DNA of 64,000 nucleotides from Thalassomonas viridans (GTDB lineage Bacteria; Pseudomonadota; Gammaproteobacteria; Enterobacterales; Alteromonadaceae): NCBI RefSeq assembly GCF_000948985.2, contig NZ_CP059733.1, positions 1,984,001 to 2,048,000 of the forward strand, read 5' to 3'. Shown piece by piece: positions 6,802 to 15,724 of this stretch (position 1 is its first letter; each line of letters starts with the position of its first letter). The notes under the pieces were generated by a model. It saw only the letters and a program-made list of their open reading frames with translations, ran no database searches and was not told where the DNA came from. The position numbers and the translations under genes were made by a program.

Positions 6802-8895
6802 ATGACACTACAAAAAGTGGAACATGTTGTTCATTTGATGTTAGAAAACCGTTCATTTGACACTATGTTAGGCTGGCTTTATGAAAATAAGGCCCCGGCG
6901 CACAATATACCGCCAGCGGCGGCAGGTGATAAATACTTTGGTTTGCAGTCAATAAATCTCAATGAGTTTACCAATAGCGTTGAGGATTTAGATATTTCAT
7001 CGCCGCCTCTCAGGGGGACCGGAGGCTCCAGCATTCCGGATATACACCCGGGGGAAGAGTTTCGTCATGTCAATAAGCAGCTTTTTGAAAAATCAGAGGT
7101 GGCATCGGGCGATATACCAACGATGAAAGGCTATATGGCAGATTATGTCGCTATGTTAAAAGCGGCCAAATATAGTGATGATGAAATAAGAAAATATGCC
7201 GATATGGTGATGCAAACCTTCACCCCGAGCCAATTACCCGTTTTAAACCAGTTAGCGCAACACTATGCCGTATGCGATGAATGGTTTTCATCCGTACCTT
7301 CCCAAACCAATACCAACCGCGCTTTTGCCTTAACCGGCAGCTCCCACGGTTTGGTTGATAACGGTTTTTTAGAGGAGGAAGATAATTATGTTGCCAAACA
7401 ACTTGGCGCCATTTTGGGCCTGGGGGTTGGTGATGACCGCTTCCCGGACAACACTTTGTTTAACGTGCTGGATGAAAATGGCCACAAAGACTGGAAAGTG
7501 TTTTGGGAAACCAGCATGGTGCCGCAGAAAATTTCTAATCTGATCAGCAAAGCCAGCCGGCTGAAACCCGTACTGGAAAAGCTTGGTCCGCTGGGGGAAA
7601 AGTTAGTGGCCTTACTTGAGTCGTTGGCGCCTTATTCAGAATACCTTACCGAGGTTTCATCGGGGGAGTTGTCGTCGTGTTATAGCTACCGTTTGTATGA
7701 GCAATTACACAAAAAAATTGCAGATCTTGACAGCCACTTTGCTAAAACCGAGCAATTCCATGAAATGGCCCGGGCCGGCACTTTGCCTAAATACAGCTAT
7801 ATCGAACCTTTCTGGACCATTTCACAGACCACGGTTGATAGCGGCTTGAAGCGCCTGGTTACGGCTATGGGTAATGATTATCATCCGCCCTGTAACCTCA
7901 ATGAAGGCGAAAATTATGTAAAATCGATATATGAAAGCCTTATCGCCAATGAAGAAGCCTGGAATAAAACGTTATTAATCATCACATTTGACGAGCCGGT
8001 AGGGGTTTTTGACCATGTTAAACCACCGGCCGCAATACCGCCCTGGGGTGACAAAAGGCCAGATTTTAATTTGCAGAAAAATTTCAAATTCGATCGTTTC
8101 GGCGGTCGTATTCCGGCAATCCTGGTTTCGCCTTATATCGAAAAAGGCACAGTTTTCCGTTCTCCTACCCAAGTGCCCTATGATCATACCTCAGTGATCA
8201 GCACGGTACTTGACTGGTGCGGTTTAGGCGACAAAGTTGCCGATTTTGGTGAGCGTACTGCCAATGCGCCGAAATTTGGCCACATCTTAGTGCGTGAGCA
8301 CCAGCGCACTGATGCTCACGATATCGGCTTTTTAAACCGTCAGCGGCAGCCTGGTACACCGGTCAGATATGGCGATCGTTTCCGTCTTAAAAATCAACAT
8401 GGTAAATATCTCACCGCATTTAAACGGGCCGGTATCAATGATGCGATGGAAGTGATCCCCGATGACTTGCGCAGTATTGCTTTTGATTTAAGCCTGTTTC
8501 AAAATTTTCCGACATTAGCCGATGACGCACCTGTTGATTTGTTTTGCCAGAAAAGCGGCACAGCCGATCCGGTTGAAATCGAAAATAATGATTGGCTTCG
8601 TATCGGCTCGGATGAGAGGGGGTTGGGTTCATACAATTACCTGGGGGCGTGGAAAGACTCGCACGATTGTTATTACTTTAATATCTATCTGAGAGGGGAG
8701 CATGCGCCCAAACAACAATGGCAGATCCAAAAAGTTGATCAATCCGAAGGCCCGGTAAAATTTGGCGATAAAGTCTATCTGGTCAATCAATTTTTCGATA
8801 ATCAAAGGCTTAGCCAGGATAGCCGTCTCGGTCAGGGGCGATGGCTTACCACCCGTGAAAACGGTGATTATTGGATTGTAGAAGCTGTCGGGTAA
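6802..8895 (+). CDS. phosphoesterase family protein (phospholipase C/acid phosphatase type) with C-terminal beta-trefoil-like domain
   Basis: A 697-aa protein. The catalytic part (about 1-520) opens with HLMLENRSFDTMLGWL (ENRSFD at 15-20), the hallmark of the phosphoesterase family that includes phospholipase C and AcpA. It contains SQTNTNRAFALTGSSHG and a metal-binding segment ITFDEPVGVFDHVKPP (394 onward), where many relatives have DEHGG. DHTSVISTVLDWCG lies near its end. From about 525 two stretches (YGDRFRLKNQHGKYL and FGDKVYLVNQF) suggest a fascin/trefoil-like fold that could bind sugars or lipids. No signal peptide is seen at the N-terminus, so export would need another route. AGGAG precedes the ATG. 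Substrate unknown. Confidence 0.8.
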   Translation: MTLQKVEHVVHLMLENRSFDTMLGWLYENKAPAHNIPPAAAGDKYFGLQSINLNEFTNSVEDLDISSPPLRGTGGSSIPDIHPGEEFRHVNKQLFEKSEVASGDIPTMKGYMADYVAMLKAAKYSDDEIRKYADMVMQTFTPSQLPVLNQLAQHYAVCDEWFSSVPSQTNTNRAFALTGSSHGLVDNGFLEEEDNYVAKQLGAILGLGVGDDRFPDNTLFNVLDENGHKDWKVFWETSMVPQKISNLISKASRLKPVLEKLGPLGEKLVALLESLAPYSEYLTEVSSGELSSCYSYRLYEQLHKKIADLDSHFAKTEQFHEMARAGTLPKYSYIEPFWTISQTTVDSGLKRLVTAMGNDYHPPCNLNEGENYVKSIYESLIANEEAWNKTLLIITFDEPVGVFDHVKPPAAIPPWGDKRPDFNLQKNFKFDRFGGRIPAILVSPYIEKGTVFRSPTQVPYDHTSVISTVLDWCGLGDKVADFGERTANAPKFGHILVREHQRTDAHDIGFLNRQRQPGTPVRYGDRFRLKNQHGKYLTAFKRAGINDAMEVIPDDLRSIAFDLSLFQNFPTLADDAPVDLFCQKSGTADPVEIENNDWLRIGSDERGLGSYNYLGAWKDSHDCYYFNIYLRGEHAPKQQWQIQKVDQSEGPVKFGDKVYLVNQFFDNQRLSQDSRLGQGRWLTTRENGDYWIVEAVG

Positions 8896-9383
8896 CATCC
8901 GCTGACCCTAAACAATGGCAGCTTATGGTTTAGAAATAGTCACTTGTGGCTAGTCGGGCTTTAAGCGATACTTTAGCCTGTTAGTTATAGGCCGTAAGCT
9001 GTCGTGGAAGTCATCTTAGTCTCTGTTGCTCAACTATGGCAATAGCCGGCAAAGTCTTAAATCCTTCCCGGGACTTTGCAGCCGCCTGAAATGAACGTAT
9101 ATTAAGTCAGGCTCTAATAACTGTAACCGAGCAATGTTAGGCTATAAATTCAATTAAGAAAAACTGTTTTTCCGCCTGTTTGATATCTGAGGTGTAATGC
9201 CTTTTCCAATATCTGTAAACACCTGGATAAACTTGCAAAACTGTTGGGCCTTTACACATGAATTAATAAAATAGTTCACTTTATCCGGTTAATGTCTTAA
9301 TCTGTTAAGAAGTCAATGGAATTGACAGAAGTTAAGCAAAATGGACGGCTCGTTCCAATGGGCCAATTTTGTAGGAAATAGGG
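8896..9383. other. intergenic region with no recognisable gene
   Basis: 488 bp between the phosphoesterase and the ToxR-like regulator. Stop codons are frequent in all frames and I see no RNA gene, hairpin terminator or repeat. The last ~100 bp are AT-rich and presumably contain the promoter of the downstream gene. Confidence 0.5.
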
Positions 9384-11666
9384 ATGTTTCAATTTTTAAA
9401 TTACCATTTCTCAAATTGGTGTCTGGACACTCGTGTTCAGGAGTTGCGTCTGGGAGAGAATAAGGTAGAGATAGAGCCTTTGTTGTATGAACTTTTGCTC
9501 TATTTTCTGCAACATTCAACCCGTATTATCAGCCGTGATGAGTTGATCGCCGAGGTCTGGAAGCAAGCTTATGTTGACGATAACGCCATCAACAGAGCCA
9601 TATCCGAATTGCGGAAAATTCTTAAGGAAGATACCAGCCAGTCGGCCATATTAAAAACCCATTATAAGAAAGGCTACCGCCTGTTATGCGAAGTGAATGT
9701 TGTCAGGCAACCGGAAATCTCTTCCGTGCAACTAGCTGCGCAAGAGCCCGACCCATCGCTTAGCCAAACCGAAAACCATGAAATAAAAGCCGCTGCAGAG
9801 CAAGCTGTGCCTGAGGAAGCCTCTGTTTCGGATACCGCGGCAGATGATATTCCTGTTGCTGAGCATCAGCCTCCCGAGCTTACCGCGCCCGCTAGCTGCA
9901 CGGAAAAAGCTGCCGATATCCAGCTTTCCAGTTGCCTTCAACAGAAAGAGCAGCCTGCACCGGCTGTTATTAATAAAAGTGCGCCGGAAGCGAAAACTTC
10001 TTTTTGGCTGGCAGGTGTGGCTTTCTTTCTGGCGCTGTCCTTCTTGTGGTCCTGGAAATCGGTTACCGGGCAAAGGGATGGCAATACGGGTAAAGATGAA
10101 TTGCCGGTGCAGGTTAAAGCAAGTTCGTTAACCTGGCAGAAAGGGCAGGCGTTTTTTGCGAAACTTTCCTCAAATGACCGTTATCTGGCTTACGGGCACA
10201 GGATCAGCCATAACGACAACTGGGCGCTGTATATTAAAGATCTGGCGCGGGGCAAAAAATTTACCGTGAGTGAGGCCGGGACACATTTTTATCCGCTGGA
10301 CTGGCAGGATAATAAGCTGATATACCAGCGCCGCCTGGGAAAATACTCGGAAATCTGGTTGGTTGATATGGATAGCACCAGCCGGGAGCATCGCAAAATA
10401 CTTCAGCTGCCTTATGCCATGCCTTTGTCCGGCTCCCTGTCTGACAGCGGTGATATCTTTTATTTCAGCCACTTTAATTACAACGGCGAACCCGGGGCCG
10501 TGCTCGGGGTTGATTTATACAATAAGCAGCGTTTTGCGGTTACTGCGCCGCCACCGGATTCATTCGGCGATTATTCCGTCAGTATTTCTCCCGACGGGGA
10601 AAAGCTGGCGTTTTTGCGCTCTAAGGAAGGGCTGACCAGTCAGGTCTATTTATATAATTTATCGACGCAAGATACGGTTTTATTGTATGAGTCCGCCAGC
10701 TATCTACTTAATCTTGATTGGCGGCACAACAGCGAACAGCTGGTTTTTGTTGAATCAAATCAAAGGCTAACCACAGTGAATGTCAAGGACGGCAGTTTAG
10801 CCCATGCAGCATTGGACTATGCCGAGCCTTTGGCATTTATCAATATTACGTCATCGGGGGATATCGTTGCTTCATCCGGCTCTCTTTACGGCCGCGATAT
10901 CTATCGCAGTGCCGGCTGCAACAGTGAGCAAAGCGAAGTCATTGTTGAGTCCAATTTTTCCGACTTTTATTCGGCCATTGCCGGCCAGGTGGCGTTTGTG
11001 TCGAACCGAAGCGGCAGCGAGCAAATATGGCTACGTGAAGATGACGGCCTGGAACGGCAGATTTCAGATGTGCCCCCGGGTACCAGGATCAGCGAACTTA
11101 GCTGGTCTCCGGACGAAACGGGGTTGGCGGGCCTGCTTAATTCGCAGCTATTTGTTTATGACGTACCGCAAAACCGCTGGCGTTATTTTCCTGAAGTGAC
11201 AGGGAAAATTCATATGCCGCGCTGGTCACAAGACGGTAAATTCCTCTATTTTTCTTCTTTGGGCAATAACAGCAGAAATATCTGGCGCTTAGATCTGATC
11301 ACCGGAGCTCAGCAGCAGATGACGTTTAAAGGGGGTGTGGTGATGAATGACGAGCCCGGGCTGGGACTGGTTTATTTTAAAGATGACCTTTCCACACTCT
11401 ACCGGCTTGATCAGGACGGCAATAGCGAACCCCTGGTTGAAAATATCCGCCTGGACAGCAGCAGCGGCTGGGCCGTTGTCGCACAGCAGCTTTATTTTGT
11501 TGAACAGGGAAAACTGAAACGGGTAGCCCTTGAAGGCGAGCAGACAATAATTTCCTGCCGGCAGCCACCCGGCAGGGTTTCACAGCTAACCCTGGATAAG
11601 CAGCAACGCCTTTATTTTACCCTGATGACCACCAATCCGATGAATATAGTCTCGCTTAGTTTTTAG
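9384..11666 (+). CDS. ToxR/CadC-like membrane regulator with periplasmic beta-propeller
   Basis: A 760-aa protein. Residues about 1-100 form an OmpR/CadC-type winged helix (RIISRDELIAEVW, NAINRAISELRKILKED, KKGYRLLCEV). A Glu/Pro/Ala-rich linker follows, then one transmembrane helix (about 206-225, FWLAGVAFFLALSFLW). The rest is a TolB/WD40-like (PD40) repeat propeller with recurrent SPDGEKLAFLRS, SPDETGLAG and SQDGKFLYFSS blades. The layout implies a transcription factor that senses a periplasmic signal and binds DNA from the membrane. It lies just upstream of the secreted M4/Hint/MACPF-like gene block on the same strand, so it is a candidate regulator of that block (inference). Confidence 0.82.
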   Translation: MFQFLNYHFSNWCLDTRVQELRLGENKVEIEPLLYELLLYFLQHSTRIISRDELIAEVWKQAYVDDNAINRAISELRKILKEDTSQSAILKTHYKKGYRLLCEVNVVRQPEISSVQLAAQEPDPSLSQTENHEIKAAAEQAVPEEASVSDTAADDIPVAEHQPPELTAPASCTEKAADIQLSSCLQQKEQPAPAVINKSAPEAKTSFWLAGVAFFLALSFLWSWKSVTGQRDGNTGKDELPVQVKASSLTWQKGQAFFAKLSSNDRYLAYGHRISHNDNWALYIKDLARGKKFTVSEAGTHFYPLDWQDNKLIYQRRLGKYSEIWLVDMDSTSREHRKILQLPYAMPLSGSLSDSGDIFYFSHFNYNGEPGAVLGVDLYNKQRFAVTAPPPDSFGDYSVSISPDGEKLAFLRSKEGLTSQVYLYNLSTQDTVLLYESASYLLNLDWRHNSEQLVFVESNQRLTTVNVKDGSLAHAALDYAEPLAFINITSSGDIVASSGSLYGRDIYRSAGCNSEQSEVIVESNFSDFYSAIAGQVAFVSNRSGSEQIWLREDDGLERQISDVPPGTRISELSWSPDETGLAGLLNSQLFVYDVPQNRWRYFPEVTGKIHMPRWSQDGKFLYFSSLGNNSRNIWRLDLITGAQQQMTFKGGVVMNDEPGLGLVYFKDDLSTLYRLDQDGNSEPLVENIRLDSSSGWAVVAQQLYFVEQGKLKRVALEGEQTIISCRQPPGRVSQLTLDKQQRLYFTLMTTNPMNIVSLSF

Positions 11667-11668
11667 TG

Positions 11669-12250
11669 CTAAGTGCTCTGGCCAATATTGAGCTGGCAGG
11701 GCAGCGCTAAATTGAATTTAAGCTTGGATAAGTCGCCGATAACTTTTTTTATCGTCAGCCAGAGGCCTTGCCCGCTAATATGAGTGACTTCCGCCTGCCA
11801 CAGCAGTCCGGGAGTTAAAAGCTCCAATTGCTGCCCTGTCTTGATGCCTGGTTTAGCTGCCTGTGGAACTACCCTGACCAGCAAGTCTTTTAATTGAATG
11901 ATATCTGTGATGTGCTCCCCTTGCTGCAGATGCGTACCTGGCAGTATTTCTCTGCTATAAGGGGTCAGAATGCCGGATACGGGGGCCGTTAATGCCCTGG
12001 TCATTTCGCTGCTGTCTTCGGCTATGGTAAGCAGCGGCGTGTCCCTGAGAATCAGCGACCATGGCCGGACATGTTCAGCCATAACCAAACCTGCCTCGCG
12101 AATAATTATCCAGTGACGCAGGCCCGCGCTGATGCTGGCCTGGCAGTTCATCGTTTGCTGGTTCTGGCTATGGCCGGCAAGCTCTTTGACAGAGACATCC
12201 CGGCTAAGGAAGACTAACAGCAAGAAGATGAAATTTCTGGTGTTTTTCAT
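11669..12250 (-). CDS. putative exported protein with lipoyl-like (HlyD-type) domain
   Basis: A 193-aa protein with a hydrophobic N-terminus (about 7-16). The central segment TAPVSGILTPYSREILPGT (about 90-108) resembles the biotinyl-lipoyl hairpin of periplasmic adaptor proteins, and the C-terminal half resembles their beta-barrel region. It is much shorter than normal adaptors and has no transporter partner nearby, so it may be a reduced or divergent adaptor. Its stop lies 2 bp from the stop of the convergent regulator gene. Function not established. Confidence 0.5.
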   Translation of the reverse strand: MKNTRNFIFLLLVFLSRDVSVKELAGHSQNQQTMNCQASISAGLRHWIIIREAGLVMAEHVRPWSLILRDTPLLTIAEDSSEMTRALTAPVSGILTPYSREILPGTHLQQGEHITDIIQLKDLLVRVVPQAAKPGIKTGQQLELLTPGLLWQAEVTHISGQGLWLTIKKVIGDLSKLKFNLALPCQLNIGQST

Positions 12251-12610
12251 GTTTAGTTATTCACTTGGCTAGCGAAAAAAATATTGATAAATGGCTTAGC
12301 AATTAATGTAAATACTCCAAAAAAAACTTGTATTAGGCATATATTAGTTATTTCTTATTTTTCTATCCTGTAAATAATCCCTTTAAATCAACTGGGTAAT
12401 CATCCTTCATAAGGTTTTTATAACCTTGTCCCCCGTAGATCCATTTTTATTATTAACTGCTTATTTAAGCGAGCGGGAAAAACTCACGAATGCTAAGGAT
12501 CAAATAAGCTCAGCCAAAGAAAAATAAAAATGACCTCTGTTAGCCTGAGACCACTCGAACGACATCAAGATTTTTACGTATGTTTCAACCCAAAGGTAAG
12601 GCGAACAGCA
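12251..12610. other. intergenic promoter region of the secreted-protein block
   Basis: About 360 bp between a divergent gene and the small peptide gene. It is AT-rich at 12280-12380. No convincing operator or RNA structure was identified. An upstream in-frame ATG at 12530 lacks a ribosome binding site. Confidence 0.45.
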
Positions 12611-12889
12611 ATGCAGAACTTAGTTAACAGCAAGATTAATAACCAGGTTAAAGCCCAGTCAACCCCGAGGGCTCAGTTAAGAACAGCGGTCTTTTATGGC
12701 GGTGCTCTCTTGTTGGGCCTGTATCTGGCCAGCCAGGCAAAGGCTGGGCCCGTTGCAGAACCAGCACGGGCGGCACTGGCAGTACAAACCGTAACCGAAA
12801 GTGCAGAGCCGGCCCGGCTTTTTAGCGATACGACTTACGATCCCACCTCCGTCTGCCGGGTAGAGCCCTGGAATTGCTACAAGGCCTGA
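12611..12889 (+). CDS. small secreted peptide with C-terminal Cys pair, function unknown
   Basis: I choose the ATG at 12611, preceded by AAGGTAAGG, over the one at 12530, which has no ribosome binding site. This gives 92 aa. Residues 24-45 look like a signal peptide (VFYGGALLLGLYLASQAKA) with an AKA cleavage site, leaving a mature peptide of about 47 residues. Its only cysteines, Cys82 and Cys89 in CRVEPWNCYKA at the very end, could form a small loop. It stands 40 bp before the M4 peptidase gene and is probably cotranscribed. It could be a secreted factor, an inhibitor or chaperone-like partner of the peptidase, or a peptide substrate. No family recognised. Confidence 0.6.
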   Translation: MQNLVNSKINNQVKAQSTPRAQLRTAVFYGGALLLGLYLASQAKAGPVAEPARAALAVQTVTESAEPARLFSDTTYDPTSVCRVEPWNCYKA

Positions 12890-12929
12890 TAAGTACACAC
12901 GGAATTTAGAGAAAATAAGGGGATAACTT

Positions 12930-15575
12930 ATGAAAGTGAATAATTTTATTGCGGGTTTGGTTTTAATGCCGTCCGCCGTAGTAGCAGATATGCAGGTAAA
13001 TGCGCATAGCGTTGAAAAAACCGAAGCCAGTGCGGCCCGCGTGGCAAATATTGAAGTGCTCAACGGCATCTATAAACAGGCTGCATTATCCGGCATATCG
13101 GAAAAGGCTGACATAGCCAGATATTCGAAAGAGATGCGTAACCAAAATGAGGTTGTACTGGCATCGGCATTAACAGACTTTTATGGTCTGGATGAAAAGC
13201 ATAGCTTCGTTTTAGCTAACCGCGGCAGTCAATACAGCAATTACTATTCTTTTGCGCATTATTATCTAGGGGTCCCGGTAAGTAATGAGATAGTGACCCT
13301 GGTGCTGGATAACGACGGCAATATCAGGGATCTTCTCGGGACTATAGATACCAACCTGCACAGGGTGATACGGCCAAAGAGCCAGGGCATGAAAACCTTG
13401 ACGCAAGTAAACGCGCATGTAAACGCGCAAGCAGGGGATAAAACCTCCCCGGAAGCCGTTATCGCCTGGCTGGCCAATAACGAAAGCAGTCCGTTTTATC
13501 GCTATCAGTTAACGGTTAACTCTGCAAAAACCGTTTTGGAGAAAAATACCTTTGGTGAGCCGGTATATGCCCATAAGCTGGATGTGTTTTTCGTTGACGA
13601 GGAAGGCAAACCCAACCGGGTTTTGCTGGTTATTGACGGTGAGTCAAAAGAGATTTATCGCCAGAGCGGGCTGCTCAAGTTGGACCATACGCCGGAATCT
13701 TCACACGCCATGCCTACGGCGGCGATATCAGCCGGCGCAACGAAAAGGCTCAAGTCTTATGGCAGCAATTTCTTTTCAGGGCGGCGGGATTATATTCCCT
13801 CCGAAACGGGCGGTATAGCCAAAGCCCCTATGCTCACCGACTGTAAATTCTACCGTTCTGAAACCGATGCCGACAGCGGCAAAGGCAAGGGGACGCTTAC
13901 CACGATTCATATGCAGGGCAGCACCAGTTATGATAACTGGCAGGCTTATCAATTAAGCGACACCGACTGCAATAACGAAAGCGTCTTTTATGAAGGCAGC
14001 CAACTCGGCCTCACCTATGCCTACTCGCCGTTAGCGGATGCCCACTACCACGGCGAGCTTGTGATCGATATGTATGAAGAACTCGGCCTGGGACCGATTC
14101 TGGGGACATGCAATGCAAGACCTAACCGGCAGAGTAACTGTAAACAGCTTTATGGCAACTATTATGACTCGTCTTATGCCGGTTACGAGGTGCCGATATA
14201 CCAGGGGGCGCATTACGGCGTCAACTATGTCGGTGCATTTTGGTCGGGGCAGGCTGCCTATTACGGAGACGGTGGTTTCGGCATCCTGCCTAATGTCTCG
14301 CTGGATATTGTTGCCCATGAACTGACCCATGGTTTTGCAGAAATGACCACAGACGATATCTATATGCGGGCCCTGGATGAAACCATTTCCGATATCGCCG
14401 GTGAGGCGGCAAAAGAGTTTATTTATAACAAAACCTTTGAGCAGGAAAATCCGTATTTCGCCGGCAACAGCTACCAGACGACCTATAAAAACCAGTTTGG
14501 CTCAGAAGCCGTCAGGGAAGCCAATGTCGCCATCCGCGTATTGCTAAACCCCAGCTTGGCAGAAATGCCGGAAACCGCATCCGCTATGGGGCAACATGAA
14601 TTGTCGGGGCCCCTGACTAAAGTTTTTACCAGCCTGGTTGATGGCACGGATGCAAATAAATTCAGCAGCTATGCCGAGGCGTTCAGTGTGCTGGCCGAGG
14701 CTAAGAAGTCTTGTGTTCATGACGGCCTGAGTGGTTATGAAGGACTTAAACAGGCGTCCAGCTGCATTATTGATATAGCCAAGAATATGAAGCCTGCGAG
14801 CACTATCGATGTCAACTTGATCACTGAATTTAACAAGGTCAATGTCAAGGTTGACTGCCTGGAAAGCAGTTTATGCGGCGTACTGGCGGCGGGCATTCAG
14901 CAGCAGGTCGGGGCAGACAGTTATACCTTTGGCCTTGTCAGCAATGACTTGGGTCTGTCCGCACAATGGCTCATACGCAGTGAAGGAGTTGTCGAGGTAG
15001 GCCCGTTCGATGGGTCGGAGCTTATGATTACCCAAGCGCAAATGGATACTTTTGCTGATACCTATGAGGTTGAGGTCAAGCTCACCCACCAGGGAGGAGA
15101 GGATACCCTCACGCAGGAATACAACAAGCCGCCGGCTTCTACTTACTGTCAGGCATCGGGTGCTCAGGGGGCCGGAGTCTATATCACCAGTGTGGATGTA
15201 CAAGGGGTCGTCTTTGAAAGCGGTGATGAAGGTTACCGTTACGATCCCGGGCGGGTGATTGAAAACTTAAGCTCTCCGTTTGATCTTAAGTTAACCGCGG
15301 ATTTTGCCGACGGCTCATCATCCAAGTATTACTACTGGGACATCTGGCTGGATAAAAATGCCGATGGGCAATTTGATAGCGGGGAGCAGCTATACAACTC
15401 CTGGGGGGTCATTCAAAAAACCAATAGTTTCAGGATCACCTTCGATGAGAGTGAGATGACCCAGCAAAGCCGCCTGAGGGTGATGGTGAGTGAAAACCTG
15501 ATGAATTCGGACGGGCCATGCGGCGATATCGAAGGCGAAGTTGAAGATGTTGCTGTTGCTGTGAGTAATGGTTAA
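12930..15575 (+). CDS. secreted M4 (thermolysin-like) metallopeptidase with C-terminal GEVED domain
   Basis: An 881-aa preproenzyme. It has a signal peptide (about 1-19) and an FTP/PepSY-type propeptide (about 60-240, SFAHYYLGVPVSNEIV). The M4 catalytic domain has the zinc motif HELTH at 463-467 and the third ligand Glu484 in DETISDIAGE. The spacing is three residues shorter than in thermolysin. QHELSGPLTKVF near 555 corresponds to the region of the catalytic His but is altered. The last ~130 residues form a GEVED domain (DIWLDKNADGQFDSGE and CGDIEGEVEDVAV). AAGGGG precedes the ATG. It heads a run of secreted proteins and may process them. Confidence 0.88.
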   Translation: MKVNNFIAGLVLMPSAVVADMQVNAHSVEKTEASAARVANIEVLNGIYKQAALSGISEKADIARYSKEMRNQNEVVLASALTDFYGLDEKHSFVLANRGSQYSNYYSFAHYYLGVPVSNEIVTLVLDNDGNIRDLLGTIDTNLHRVIRPKSQGMKTLTQVNAHVNAQAGDKTSPEAVIAWLANNESSPFYRYQLTVNSAKTVLEKNTFGEPVYAHKLDVFFVDEEGKPNRVLLVIDGESKEIYRQSGLLKLDHTPESSHAMPTAAISAGATKRLKSYGSNFFSGRRDYIPSETGGIAKAPMLTDCKFYRSETDADSGKGKGTLTTIHMQGSTSYDNWQAYQLSDTDCNNESVFYEGSQLGLTYAYSPLADAHYHGELVIDMYEELGLGPILGTCNARPNRQSNCKQLYGNYYDSSYAGYEVPIYQGAHYGVNYVGAFWSGQAAYYGDGGFGILPNVSLDIVAHELTHGFAEMTTDDIYMRALDETISDIAGEAAKEFIYNKTFEQENPYFAGNSYQTTYKNQFGSEAVREANVAIRVLLNPSLAEMPETASAMGQHELSGPLTKVFTSLVDGTDANKFSSYAEAFSVLAEAKKSCVHDGLSGYEGLKQASSCIIDIAKNMKPASTIDVNLITEFNKVNVKVDCLESSLCGVLAAGIQQQVGADSYTFGLVSNDLGLSAQWLIRSEGVVEVGPFDGSELMITQAQMDTFADTYEVEVKLTHQGGEDTLTQEYNKPPASTYCQASGAQGAGVYITSVDVQGVVFESGDEGYRYDPGRVIENLSSPFDLKLTADFADGSSSKYYYWDIWLDKNADGQFDSGEQLYNSWGVIQKTNSFRITFDESEMTQQSRLRVMVSENLMNSDGPCGDIEGEVEDVAVAVSNG

Positions 15576-15724
15576 CGGCGTTAACGCTACCAAGGAATTT
15601 CCATAAAAGCACTTAGCTGTCTTATAGAGTGAGGAAAAGGGGCTGTGATACCGGGATATTGAATGAAAGGTGCTCAGGGCACAGCCAATTTTACAGTGAG
15701 TATGTTAATTAAAAGGGATAAAAA

